Origin: Chryseobacterium gallinarum
GTDB taxonomy: Bacteria; Bacteroidota; Bacteroidia; Flavobacteriales; Weeksellaceae
Length of the DNA stretch: 64,000 nucleotides
Direction: 5' to 3'
NCBI RefSeq assembly: GCF_001021975.1
Contig: NZ_CP009928.1
Location: forward strand, 310,001 to 374,000
Both the position numbers and the translations under genes were made by a program. Below, in pieces: positions 8,050 to 16,073 of the stretch. Each line of letters opens with the position of its first letter. Within the stretch, counting starts at the first letter, position 1. The notes under the pieces are model-generated. The model did not search any database and had not been told where the DNA came from. It saw only the letters and a program-made list of their open reading frames with translations.

Positions 8050-8109
8050 GAGAGTGGCAGAAGGTGTGAATGGAAAGCAACCGTTTGAAATTCACACTCT
8101 TCTTCTCTC
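8050..8109 (+). terminator. Hairpin after the padR-pspC operon
   Basis: GTGTGAAT (8064-8071) pairs with ATTCACAC (8090-8097), with outer GAGAG/CTCTC complementarity (8050-8054 with 8105-8109). There is no long T tract, so it may be a processing or stability hairpin rather than a classical terminator. Confidence 0.45.
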
Positions 8110-8213
8110 AGAAACTGAAAGAAATCATACTATTTAATTCTCTATGTGAAAAAATTGTTTTAATTTCGTACTGTTAAAAATTTAATAACCAATCAACAAA
8201 AAACACCATTATT

Positions 8214-8276
8214 ATGATACAGTTTGCACTAGAATTCGTAATGAAAATCGTAGATTTAATTAACGGTTTGTTTTAA
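8214..8276 (+). CDS. 20-residue amphipathic peptide ORF
   Basis: ATG at 8214 encodes MIQFALEFVMKIVDLINGLF and a TAA stop. Polar residues Q3, E7, K11, D14, N17 and G18 fall within about 120 degrees of a helical wheel, and the rest is hydrophobic, so the peptide would form an amphipathic helix of phenol-soluble-modulin or membrane-peptide size. The leader upstream is A-rich, as in many Bacteroidota translation starts, and a strong hairpin with a T tract begins 28 bases after the stop, which fits a short monocistronic transcript. No family is recognised. It sits alone between the pspC gene and a glycerol acyltransferase gene. Confidence 0.5.
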   Translation: MIQFALEFVMKIVDLINGLF

Positions 8277-8293
8277 GAGCAATAATATTTCAA

Positions 8294-8301
8294 TATATTT
8301 G
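8294..8301 (+). promoter_or_regulatory. Possible promoter of the acyltransferase gene
   Basis: TATATTTG fits TANNTTTG, and TTTG lies 23 bases upstream (8267-8270), inside the peptide ORF end. If used, transcription would begin near 8308 inside the following hairpin, which would then belong to the leader. The two readings compete. Confidence 0.3.
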
Positions 8302-8303
8302 TA

Positions 8304-8334
8304 AAGTATAACCAATATTTGGTTATACTTTTTT
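8304..8334 (+). terminator. Terminator after the 20-residue peptide ORF
   Basis: AAGTATAACCAA (8304-8315), loop TAT, TTGGTTATACTT (8319-8330): a perfect 12-bp stem followed by TTTTG. It is a textbook intrinsic terminator in form and lies only 25 bases ahead of the next gene. Confidence 0.75.
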
Positions 8335-8354
8335 GTTTTTAACCCCTGAAATTT

Positions 8355-8939
8355 ATGAAAAAGCTGATAGGCAAACTGATGTTAAAATTATTAGGCTGGA
8401 AAGTCGTTCTCCAGGGCGATGTCAACAACCTGAACAGATGTATTCTCGTGGTAGCACCTCATACCCATAATATGGAATACATTCTGGGTAACTTTGCTTA
8501 TTGGTCACTACAAAAACCCTTGAAAATCATCATTAAAGATGCCCATACCAAAGCATGGTACGGTGGAATTGTAAAAGGACTTGGCGGTATCGGCATCGAC
8601 AGAAGCCAGAAAAATGACCTTGTGAACTTTGTTGCTCATCAATTCGCTAAAGAAGACTTCAGCCTTGTTATCACTCCTGAAGGGACAAGAAGCTGGGTTC
8701 CGAAGTGGAGAAAAGGTTTTTATCATATGGCGCTGGCGGCAAAAGTTCCTATTGTACTGGCAGCAGGAGACTTTAAAAGAAAAATCGTCTACCTGGGTTA
8801 TACCATTCCTTATGAGAGAATAGCTTCAGTTCCTTTTGCAGAGATAATGCAGGAGATCCAGGATTATTATATAAAAAATGATATCGTTCCCAAGGTTCCG
8901 GCCAACTGGAATCCTAATATCACGGGTACAGGGGAATAA
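8355..8939 (+). CDS. Glycerol-3-phosphate-type acyltransferase (PlsC superfamily)
   Basis: A 194-residue membrane-associated acyltransferase. The active-site region reads APHTHNMEYILG near residues 36-47, where the usual H-x4-D motif has Glu at the acidic position or uses a shifted His. The glycerophosphate-binding motif TPEGTRS is near 113-119, followed by WRKGFYHMALAAKVPIVLA. The family moves acyl groups onto lysophosphatidate or similar acceptors at the inner membrane. The downstream thioesterase starts 37 bases later and may share the transcript. The substrate is not resolved; short 1-acyl-glycerol-3-phosphate acyltransferases of this type are common in flavobacteria. Confidence 0.85.
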   Translation: MKKLIGKLMLKLLGWKVVLQGDVNNLNRCILVVAPHTHNMEYILGNFAYWSLQKPLKIIIKDAHTKAWYGGIVKGLGGIGIDRSQKNDLVNFVAHQFAKEDFSLVITPEGTRSWVPKWRKGFYHMALAAKVPIVLAAGDFKRKIVYLGYTIPYERIASVPFAEIMQEIQDYYIKNDIVPKVPANWNPNITGTGE

Positions 8940-8976
8940 TCTGCACACGTTATTAACATTTATCAATTATAAAAAA

Positions 8977-9405
8977 ATGAAAGGTCAGACAAAAGAAGAA
9001 ATATTGGCATTTATTAATAACTGGGGAGATGTTACCCTGGCAAAAACCCTCGAAATAAAATTCATTGATATTGATCTCGAAAATGAAACCCTTACCGCTA
9101 CAATGCCCGTTTTGCCAAGAACCCATCAGCCTTTCGGGATTATGCACGGAGGAGCAAGCTGTGTATTGGCGGAAACATTAGGTTCAAGCCTGTCTAATAT
9201 CTTTATCGACGGAGACAAGTACTATGGTGTAGGTACCAATATCAATTCCAATCACCTTAGAAGTAAAAAAGACGGAATCGTAACGGCTACTGCCCGCTTT
9301 ATCAGGAAAGGTAAAACCATGCATGTTTCTGAAATAGAAATCAGGGATGAAAAAGGAATTCTCATTAATCATACAACGATGACCAACAATATCATCAACA
9401 GATAA
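8977..9405 (+). CDS. PaaI/MenI-type hotdog thioesterase
   Basis: A 142-residue hotdog-fold thioesterase. The signature HQPFGIMHGGASCVLAETLGS near residues 47-67 contains the HGG motif and the catalytic Glu on the hotdog helix. The next gene encodes isochorismate synthase, so the likely job is hydrolysis of 1,4-dihydroxy-2-naphthoyl-CoA in menaquinone synthesis; this is inferred from context, and PaaI-type activity on phenylacetyl-CoA derivatives is the alternative. The frame is open further upstream to 8878 inside the acyltransferase gene, but the ATG at 8977 gives the normal family N-terminus. A short terminator follows. Confidence 0.88.
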   Translation: MKGQTKEEILAFINNWGDVTLAKTLEIKFIDIDLENETLTATMPVLPRTHQPFGIMHGGASCVLAETLGSSLSNIFIDGDKYYGVGTNINSNHLRSKKDGIVTATARFIRKGKTMHVSEIEIRDEKGILINHTTMTNNIINR

Positions 9406-9428
9406 TAAATCCTAAGAATAAAACAGAA

Positions 9429-9456
9429 GGCTCAAATTTTTGAGTCTTTTTTTATT
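9429..9456 (+). terminator. Terminator after the hotdog thioesterase
   Basis: GCTCAAA pairs with TTTGAGT around a two-base loop (9430-9445), followed by C and a run of seven T. Short stem but a good T tract. Confidence 0.6.
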
Positions 9457-9504
9457 TTCAATCTCTTGATTTCAAAATTTATGCTTAAAAAAAGGCCATT
9501 TAAT

Positions 9505-9535
9505 TTTGACATTTTTAAGACTAGTAATACCTTTG
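9505..9535 (+). promoter_or_regulatory. Promoter of the isochorismate synthase gene
   Basis: TTTG (9505-9508), a 19-nt spacer and TACCTTTG (9528-9535) match the Bacteroidota promoter consensus well. Initiation would fall near 9542, leaving a 64-base leader that contains a CCGGA/TCCGG dyad (9552-9556 with 9571-9575). Confidence 0.7.
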
Positions 9536-9605
9536 CAGAAGGAAAATCAACCCGGAATTTCCTTTATATATCCGGACAGTGGTTTTCAAAATCCATCCAT
9601 AGCTA

Positions 9606-10571
9606 ATGATTTATTTCAAACTTCCATTCGACGAACAATTATATTCCACAGACCAAGATTCATCTGTACAATCCGTAAGTTTTCACTCTTTTGACACACT
9701 GTCTCAGATTCATTTTGAGGGAAAAATTATTGATGTACCGGAACAGAATCTGGTAACCGGTCTTATGACCAACGATCTGCTGAAGGATGAAAATCATTTT
9801 AATGAGGAGACTCAAACCGAATATATCCGGACCCTACAGGAGGTTATCAATGTTATTAAAGAAAACCGTCTTCCTAAACTGGTTTATTCCAGAAGAAAAA
9901 TTTTCAGGAATTTTAACGGGATTGATCTGAATGAAAGCTTTAAAAATGTATGTTCCTCGTATCCAAATGCATTCAGATATGTATTCAATGATGGAGAAAA
10001 TGCCTGGATGGGAGCATTTTCCGAAGTTTTGGGGAAGTTTCATAAAACAACTCACGAATTTGAAACGATGGCTCTGGCCGGCACCCTTCCCGTTTCAGAA
10101 GAATGGTCTGAAAAAGAAATTGAAGAACAAAAACCTGTTACCACCTATATTCTGGATATTCTTAGGAATTATTCCGACCATGTCTACCAATCGGAAACCT
10201 ATGACCATATTTCCGGAAATATCAAGCATCTGCGTACAGATTTCAAAACAAGTATAAAACCTGAAGATCTTGATAACCTTATTCAGGATTTGCACCCCAC
10301 TCCTGCTGTTTGTGGTATTCCTAAAGACTTTTGCAAAAAAAGCATCGAACTGTACGAGAAGTTCCCGCGTGAGTTTTATGCCGGATATATTAAGGTGGAA
10401 ACAGAAGAAAATATTCAGTATTTTGTTAACCTCCGGTGTGCCAGACTTTATAAAGATGCTATTCACATTTTTGTAGGAGGAGGAATTACTGCTCAAAGCA
10501 ATCCTGAAAAAGAATGGATTGAAACTGAGCTCAAATCTGAAGCCATATTAAAAAACCTTGTAATTTCATAG
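9606..10571 (+). CDS. menF: Isochorismate synthase (chorismate-binding family)
   Basis: A 321-residue chorismate-utilising enzyme converting chorismate to isochorismate, the first committed step of menaquinone synthesis. The conserved family blocks are present in order: LPKLVYSRR, FETMALAGTLP, IKHLRTDF, LHPTPAVCGIP, PREFYAGY and a final VGGGITAQSNPEKEW that ends with the metal-binding Glu region. At 321 residues it is shorter than E. coli MenF (about 430) because the N-terminal domain is reduced, as is usual in Bacteroidota. EntC-like siderophore use cannot be excluded, but no siderophore genes are near and the upstream thioesterase fits menaquinone. Confidence 0.9.
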   Translation: MIYFKLPFDEQLYSTDQDSSVQSVSFHSFDTLSQIHFEGKIIDVPEQNLVTGLMTNDLLKDENHFNEETQTEYIRTLQEVINVIKENRLPKLVYSRRKIFRNFNGIDLNESFKNVCSSYPNAFRYVFNDGENAWMGAFSEVLGKFHKTTHEFETMALAGTLPVSEEWSEKEIEEQKPVTTYILDILRNYSDHVYQSETYDHISGNIKHLRTDFKTSIKPEDLDNLIQDLHPTPAVCGIPKDFCKKSIELYEKFPREFYAGYIKVETEENIQYFVNLRCARLYKDAIHIFVGGGITAQSNPEKEWIETELKSEAILKNLVIS

Positions 10572-10590
10572 CCTTGGCACTTTATAGCAT

Positions 10591-10620
10591 AAAAAAACCT
10601 TTTCCAGATGATGAAAAAGG
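10591..10620 (-). terminator. Terminator between convergent genes
   Basis: On the minus strand CCTTTTTC/GGAAAAGG pairing (10598-10620) is followed by a run of T (10597-10591). It terminates the small membrane gene that reads leftward and may also act on the isochorismate synthase transcript. Confidence 0.65.
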
Positions 10621-10646
10621 CTATATTGACTAGTTGAATTGCTTAG

Positions 10647-10844
10647 TTATTTCTTCACTCCTATCCTGCTCCATGCATCCATTACAAAAAGAAGGATAAG
10701 GCCAATAATTCCTGCTGCTGCTGAGAATACAAATTTCAGGTTATCTTCATCGGCTAAGATATCAGTCTGCCAGTTGATAGCATAAAGGTTGATGGCGACG
10801 AATACAATAAATATTACTAAAAATACTTTATAAAACTTCTTCAT
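10647..10844 (-). CDS. Small membrane protein, two helices
   Basis: A 65-residue protein with a hydrophobic segment at residues 5-24 and another at about 38-57, joined by an acidic loop (QTDILADEDNLK). I do not recognise a family. It starts five bases after the MarC-family gene stop on the same strand, so they are probably co-transcribed. Its length and two-helix layout are the only clues. Confidence 0.7.
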   Translation of the reverse strand: MKKFYKVFLVIFIVFVAINLYAINWQTDILADEDNLKFVFSAAAGIIGLILLFVMDAWSRIGVKK

Positions 10845-10849
10845 GACTC

Positions 10850-11452
10850 TTAAAAATTAATATAATTCTGCACCAATTGGGCAAAGTTTGCGGTAAATAA
10901 TTTAATTGAAATCGCTAGTAGGATGATTCCGAAAACTTTCTGAAGGATCATTAAAGTAGCATCCCCTATTTTTCTTTCCAGCCATTTCGCTGATTTCAGC
11001 ACCAAATATACGAAAATTGTATTAAGAATAATTCCGCAAATAATATTAATATCATGAAATTCAGCTCTAAGAGACAGGGCTGTTGTTAAAGTTCCGGCGC
11101 CTGCTACCAGAGGAAACGCGATGGGAACAATAGATGCGGCCTTTGCTTCCGTGGTTTTATTGATTTCAATTCCTAAAATCATTTCCAACGCTATGACAAA
11201 AATCACAAAAGCTCCGGCAATGGCAAATGAATTAACATCTACGCCGATCAGCTTTAAGATTTTATTTCCTACAAATAAAAATACAATCATGATTGCTCCC
11301 GCAGTAATGGCAGCCTTACCGGCCTCAATCTGCCCGAACTTCTGCTGAAGGCTTACGATAACAGGAACCGAGCCGATAATATCGATAACGGCAAAAAGAA
11401 CCATAAAACTGGTAACAATCTCTTTAAAAGAGAAACCATCAAAAATTTCCAT
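10850..11452 (-). CDS. MarC family integral membrane protein
   Basis: A 200-residue protein with about six transmembrane helices. Family features are an N-terminal FMVLFAVIDIIGSVPVIVSL with a Pro in a helix-breaking position, GAFVIFVIALEMILGIE in the middle, and IAFPLVAGAGTLTTALSL near residue 110, the conserved repeat of the MarC/YchE family. These proteins were once linked to multiple antibiotic resistance, which was not confirmed; their transport substrate is unknown. The gene is followed closely by the 65-residue membrane protein and preceded by the Bat operon on the same strand. Confidence 0.9.
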   Translation of the reverse strand: MEIFDGFSFKEIVTSFMVLFAVIDIIGSVPVIVSLQQKFGQIEAGKAAITAGAIMIVFLFVGNKILKLIGVDVNSFAIAGAFVIFVIALEMILGIEINKTTEAKAASIVPIAFPLVAGAGTLTTALSLRAEFHDINIICGIILNTIFVYLVLKSAKWLERKIGDATLMILQKVFGIILLAISIKLFTANFAQLVQNYINF

Positions 11453-11496
11453 CTCTTTGTAATTAAAAATTTCGCAAAAATATGAAAATAAACTGA

Positions 11497-13236
11497 TTAT
11501 TTGCTAATTTGTGAATATAAATTAACAATTGCTTTCAAAAGTTCCTCAATTCCTTCACCGGATTTCACAGGAGCATATTTTTCTATCTGGATTTTCTGCT
11601 GAAGTTTTGCATAGTCTTCTGCAACCGAAGCACCTTTATAGCTTTCCAGAAAAGCCTTAAACTCGGCAGGAGTAGCTTTGGAATACTCTTTTCTTACTTC
11701 GTGGTCAAGTTCTTCCAGCGTTACAAAAAACTTTTCAAACTCCCCGTTATCTTTAAGATTTTCAAGATAGCTGAAATAATCATTCATATCCGTTTTCAGC
11801 AATTCCCTGATTTCTTTTTCTGTTTCGGCCACAGAACCCAAAGATTTTGAAGGTACGGTTTCTCTAACTAATGTTCGTTTTTTTTGCCAAGTCTTAAATA
11901 ACAGATAAACAGCAAATAAGCCTAAAAGAATCCCTATATTAATTAAAAGAATACTCCAGTGGAATTTACTTTTTTCTTTCACTTTAAATGAAGTGGTGGT
12001 TAAAACAGGAGTATTAACCGTTTCAAGAAGGTTATTGGTATATTCATTTACTTTTTCCACTGTAGAGCGGGCCTCCATCACCTGTTCGTGGGAAAGGGCA
12101 TCCAGAGCCAGTGTTTTCTGACCCAGATCTACATATTCTTTGTTTTCAGGGTCAAAAAAAGCAAATTTTTCGGTCCTGATAGAAATAGTTCCGATCTTTT
12201 TAGGAATCACCACATAGCTGGCCAGAATCTCGCCTTTCATTCCTGTAGTTCCCGGTGAAACCCTGGAAGTGATTTTTGGGGTAAAAATCTCATAGTCCGG
12301 AGACGGCTCAATCTTCGGAAGCTCCATATCCGGAAGGTTTCCTTCTCCCGAAACTTTTATAACAATGTTCAAAGGTTTTTTAGCTTCTGCTTTTTCTTTG
12401 GAAGCATTATAAACATTTACTTTGAAGTTTCCTACAGCGTTTTTAAAATAATCGGGAGCTCCTTCCGGCAGCTTTTTAACATTCAGTTTTACTTTATTGG
12501 AAACAATTTTGTTCTTACTGGAATAAGTGCTTACCGATGCAGATACGGAAGGTACTTCTACATATCCTGCTTCATTGGGAAATACCATAAACATCGCCAA
12601 AACCTGGGAAGCCATATTTCCATAACCGGATGGGTCTATTTCAGATTTATTAAAATTGATAGGATGTACATTGATATTATCCTGCTGCGGAAGACGGATG
12701 TTCTTTACCTTTCTAAGGTTATCAATACTTCTGGAATAAACTTTTAAAACAGCTACGGTAGGCTGGTCCTGATAAACTTCCCTGTCTTCTATTTCCATAT
12801 TCAGGTAAACTTCGTTGGAAGTATTGCCTGCCAGTGACCTTTTATCAGCAATATCCTTAATGGAAACATCGAAAGGTTCTGTCTTATAAATTTTATTATT
12901 AACCGTAACCAGTACTGACCCTATTTTTATTTTACCTTTTTTCTTCGGTTCAAGGGCTATTCTGGATATTTTCTGGATAATCTGGGTATTGGTAGCGGGA
13001 TCTATAAAGGTATTGGTAAAAGATCCGCTTCCGATAATATTAAATTTTGAAAGGTCCGGTAACTGGAATTTTGTCTGCTGTTCAAGATCAGTTCCGTTAA
13101 GCTCTAAAACAATCGTAAGGTTGACAATATCTTTACCTCCGTATTCGTTTTTATCAGCTTCCATACTAAGATTTACCTGTCCGTAAGCAATTACGGACGC
13201 CAGAGTAAGCAATATGTAAATCAGTTTATTCTTCAT
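11497..13236 (-). CDS. batD: BatD family protein
   Basis: A 579-residue protein with signal peptide (MKNKLIYILLTLASVIAYG), several beta-sandwich domains in the periplasm (residues about 20-430), a transmembrane helix near 445-465 (ILLINIGILLGLFAVYLLF) and a cytosolic helical tail. This is the BatD/oxygen-tolerance architecture; the protein works with BatA, BatB and BatC in the Bacteroides aerotolerance system, whose biochemical activity is unknown. The ATG at 13236 shares one base with the batC stop (TGATG), so the genes are translationally coupled; a TTG two codons upstream is less likely. Last gene of the Bat operon. Confidence 0.9.
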   Translation of the reverse strand: MKNKLIYILLTLASVIAYGQVNLSMEADKNEYGGKDIVNLTIVLELNGTDLEQQTKFQLPDLSKFNIIGSGSFTNTFIDPATNTQIIQKISRIALEPKKKGKIKIGSVLVTVNNKIYKTEPFDVSIKDIADKRSLAGNTSNEVYLNMEIEDREVYQDQPTVAVLKVYSRSIDNLRKVKNIRLPQQDNINVHPINFNKSEIDPSGYGNMASQVLAMFMVFPNEAGYVEVPSVSASVSTYSSKNKIVSNKVKLNVKKLPEGAPDYFKNAVGNFKVNVYNASKEKAEAKKPLNIVIKVSGEGNLPDMELPKIEPSPDYEIFTPKITSRVSPGTTGMKGEILASYVVIPKKIGTISIRTEKFAFFDPENKEYVDLGQKTLALDALSHEQVMEARSTVEKVNEYTNNLLETVNTPVLTTTSFKVKEKSKFHWSILLINIGILLGLFAVYLLFKTWQKKRTLVRETVPSKSLGSVAETEKEIRELLKTDMNDYFSYLENLKDNGEFEKFFVTLEELDHEVRKEYSKATPAEFKAFLESYKGASVAEDYAKLQQKIQIEKYAPVKSGEGIEELLKAIVNLYSQISK

Positions 13237-13973
13237 CACCAATCTTTCTCGTTGCTCTGAGGCATCGAATAAGAATTTTTATTTAAAATCCTTCTGGCGG
13301 TTTCTTTTTCTTTTTCGTTGATTTTATCTAAGATTGCATTTTCAAGGTTCTTCGGCATTTTTCCCTCATTCTGATTTTGCTGAGGATTATTTCCCTGGTC
13401 ACTTTTTCCTTCGTTCTGCTGACCGTTTCCCTGATCCTTCTGATCTTTCTGGTCACCTTTCTGATCATCACCTTTATTCTGGTCACTACCGCCGCCGCCT
13501 TTTCCTGAGTTATTTTGTTGTTTTTTTTGCTGCTGCTCTTTTTCTTTCAGCTTGGCAATTTCATAATTTTTTCTGGTTGCCTCACTGTATGGGTCTTGTT
13601 TCAGCGCCTTTTTATAATAGTCTGCGGCTTTTTCGGGCTGATTCATCTGCATATAGGTATTCCCCAGATTGTGAAGAGCTGCTGCCTTATCCGGAAGAGT
13701 TTGTGAAAGCTGTTGAGCCTTTTCAAACTCAGCTTTGGCCTCTTCATATTTTTTACTTTTATACAAAGCATTCCCCAGATTGTAATGGGCTGTAAAATCT
13801 TTGTCATTAGACTTTACCGCTTCCATATATTTTGAGGATGCTCCATCATAATCTTTACCGTCAAATTTTTGATTGCCTTCATGAACCAGCGTTCTATAAT
13901 TTTCCTGCCCGAACAAGAAGTTTGAGAAAGAAAAGACAACAATAAACGACAAAAATATGATTTTAGTATTCAT
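13236..13973 (-). CDS. batC: BatC-type tetratricopeptide repeat protein
   Basis: A 245-residue protein with a signal peptide (MNTKIIFLSFIVVFSFSNFLFG), three TPR units between about residues 25 and 140 (AHYNLGNALYKSKKYEEAKAEF and ALHNLGNTYMQMNQPEKAADYY are clear), and a long low-complexity Lys/Gln/Gly/Asp tail (about 150-215) before a basic C-terminus. It fits BatC/BatE of the aerotolerance operon, where TPR proteins scaffold the VWA proteins BatA and BatB. An in-frame TTG upstream was rejected because the ATG at 13973 gives a clean signal peptide. A gap of 100 bases separates it from batB. Confidence 0.9.
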   Translation of the reverse strand: MNTKIIFLSFIVVFSFSNFLFGQENYRTLVHEGNQKFDGKDYDGASSKYMEAVKSNDKDFTAHYNLGNALYKSKKYEEAKAEFEKAQQLSQTLPDKAAALHNLGNTYMQMNQPEKAADYYKKALKQDPYSEATRKNYEIAKLKEKEQQQKKQQNNSGKGGGGSDQNKGDDQKGDQKDQKDQGNGQQNEGKSDQGNNPQQNQNEGKMPKNLENAILDKINEKEKETARRILNKNSYSMPQSNEKDW

Positions 13974-14073
13974 TACTTGCAAAATTATTCCTTTATATGT
14001 TAATAAACAGAGCTTTATTTGTTAAAATTGGGTTAAAGTACCGCCTTATAATACCGATTAACAATAAAGAAAA

Positions 14074-15081
14074 CTACACATTAAAATCTTTTTTAGGATT
14101 AAAAATATAAATTAAAAAGAAAAATAAAATAGAAACAGCTAAAAAATATTGGTAATAGTGATTGGCATTCTGTGATTTTACCAGGGTTTCAGCACCGGAA
14201 GACTTTCTGTTAACAGCATCAATAATTTTATCCGGAGCTTCATTGATATTATTTCCGTCAATATAGCTTCCTCCCGTAGATTCTGCCATCTTTTTCAAAG
14301 CTTCCGTCTGCCTTTTAGAGATCACTGTCCCACCATTAACATCGGTTTTATACCCCATCAGCTGTCCAAAAACATACTCCGGAACCGGTGCTCCTTCATC
14401 AGAACCCACTCCTACGGAGGTAATACTGATTCCTTCTTTGTTGGCGAGCCTTATGGCAGCATTATCATTCCCTTCATTATCTTCCCCGTCACTTAATAAA
14501 ATGACTTTTCTTGATCCTTTACTTACATTTTTAAATTTCTCTACAGCAGCCTGCATACCTTTTAGAAAATCCGTACCCTGGATCTGCATAGAGTTGGTTT
14601 CAATCCCGCTGATATAGGTTTCGGCTGAATTATAATCCGTCGTCAGGGGCATTATTGAAGTAGCCTGTCCGGCAAAAATGACGATTCCGATTTTATCATT
14701 TTTCATCTTCTGCATGGTGCTTATCATCAGATTTTTAGCCTCTGCAAGACGACTCGGATCAATATCTTCCGCATTCATTGAATTGGAAACATCCAGCATA
14801 AAGATCACATTATTCAGCTTCTGGGTGCTTTTCACTTCTTCAGAACCGTTTAAAAGGTCAATAATGGAAAAGATCAGAAATAAGGTTCCCAATAGGTAAA
14901 GTGCCGGAAAAAACTTTGTAAATCCTGACTTTTTTTCAAATAAATTATCATGAAACTGGCTGTCTGCAAAAATTTCCTTTCTTTTATGCCTCCATTTTAT
15001 AAAACGGATCAGAAAAAACGCTAACAGCGGCAGAAGCAACAGTAAAAATAAATACCAATAATTTCCTAACGACCAACTCAT
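14074..15081 (-). CDS. batB: BatB: VWA domain membrane protein
   Basis: A 335-residue protein with N-terminal transmembrane helices (about residues 8-25 and 55-75), a von Willebrand A domain whose MIDAS starts DVSNS near residue 97 (FMLDVSNSMNAED) with the second motif in PLTTD and third in LLSDGEDNEG, and a C-terminal transmembrane helix (YYQYFLAVSILFFFLIYIF). The VWA domain would bind a metal-bridged partner on the periplasmic side. It overlaps the batA stop by one base (TGATG), and together they form the core of the Bat complex. Confidence 0.93.
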   Translation of the reverse strand: MSWSLGNYWYLFLLLLLPLLAFFLIRFIKWRHKRKEIFADSQFHDNLFEKKSGFTKFFPALYLLGTLFLIFSIIDLLNGSEEVKSTQKLNNVIFMLDVSNSMNAEDIDPSRLAEAKNLMISTMQKMKNDKIGIVIFAGQATSIMPLTTDYNSAETYISGIETNSMQIQGTDFLKGMQAAVEKFKNVSKGSRKVILLSDGEDNEGNDNAAIRLANKEGISITSVGVGSDEGAPVPEYVFGQLMGYKTDVNGGTVISKRQTEALKKMAESTGGSYIDGNNINEAPDKIIDAVNRKSSGAETLVKSQNANHYYQYFLAVSILFFFLIYIFNPKKDFNV

Positions 15082-16073
15082 CAGCTTACAATTTTATAAA
15101 ACACCCATCTTAATAATGCATCTAAAACCAGCATCGCTAAGGCAATCCAAAGGAAGATTTTGAAATATTCTTCATAATTGTAAAGTTTGGATACCTTTAC
15201 ATCAGATTTTTCAAGCTGGTTGATTTCATTATATATTTCTTCAAGACTGCTGTTTGAAGTAGCCCTGAAATACTTTCCTCCGGTAGTTTGCGCTACTTCT
15301 CTCAACGTATTTTCATCAATCGTCACTTCTGTTTCCGTAAAGATAAGATCTCCAAAAATATCCTGTGAAGTAGGCATCAATGCATATCCATTGGTCCCGA
15401 TACCAATTGCATATACCCTGATATTGTTATTTTTCGCCAGTTCCGCAGCTATCTGGGGCGGAATGGCATTCTGAATATTACTTACCCCATCCGTCATCAG
15501 GATGATCACCTTACTTTTGGCTTTGCTCTTAATCAGATGATTTACGGCTACGGAAAGGCCTTCCCCGATAGCGGTTCCCGGCTCCAGCCCATCAGAACTC
15601 AGATTTTTAATTTCATCTATCACAACCTGATGGTCTGATGTAACAGGAACTTTTGTAAAGGCTTCAGCCGCATAAGCCACCACCCCGATCCTGTCATTCG
15701 GACGTTTCTGAACAAACTTTATCGCAATATCTTTAAGCGCAGTAATACGGTCCGGATTAAGATCTTTCGCCAGCATACTCAGCGAAACATCTATCGACAG
15801 CATAATATCCACTCCTTTCGTGTCGTCTCTGTCCTGTGAAACCGTAAATGTCCTTGGCCTGGCCATGGCAATGATCAATGCTGAAAGGATAATATATTTT
15901 GAGATCTTCAGTAAAAAAAGAACAACCTGGATGCCTCCGTCATGATCCATATTTTTAATCGTGGGAACCTTTACCCCTTTTCTTTTCTGTCTGCCTGCAT
16001 CTTTAATAAGCAAGGGGATAAACAGCAAGAAAAGCAATAAAAACCATGGACTGTAAAACTCAAAATTAAACAT
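15081..16073 (-). CDS. batA: BatA: VWA domain membrane protein
   Basis: A 330-residue VWA protein of the Bat operon. N-terminal transmembrane helices flank residues 10-25 and 55-72; the MIDAS DxSxS motif is DVSLS in IMLSIDVSLSMLAKDL near residue 92; the TxxD equivalents lie in PVTSDHQVV and ILMTDGVSN; a C-terminal helix (IFLWIALAMLVLDALLRWVFY) anchors it again. BatA and BatB homologues form an inner-membrane complex in Bacteroides and Leptospira, linked to aerotolerance. The start overlaps the preceding BatD-like gene by eight bases. Confidence 0.93.
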   Translation of the reverse strand: MFNFEFYSPWFLLLFLLFIPLLIKDAGRQKRKGVKVPTIKNMDHDGGIQVVLFLLKISKYIILSALIIAMARPRTFTVSQDRDDTKGVDIMLSIDVSLSMLAKDLNPDRITALKDIAIKFVQKRPNDRIGVVAYAAEAFTKVPVTSDHQVVIDEIKNLSSDGLEPGTAIGEGLSVAVNHLIKSKAKSKVIILMTDGVSNIQNAIPPQIAAELAKNNNIRVYAIGIGTNGYALMPTSQDIFGDLIFTETEVTIDENTLREVAQTTGGKYFRATSNSSLEEIYNEINQLEKSDVKVSKLYNYEEYFKIFLWIALAMLVLDALLRWVFYKIVS

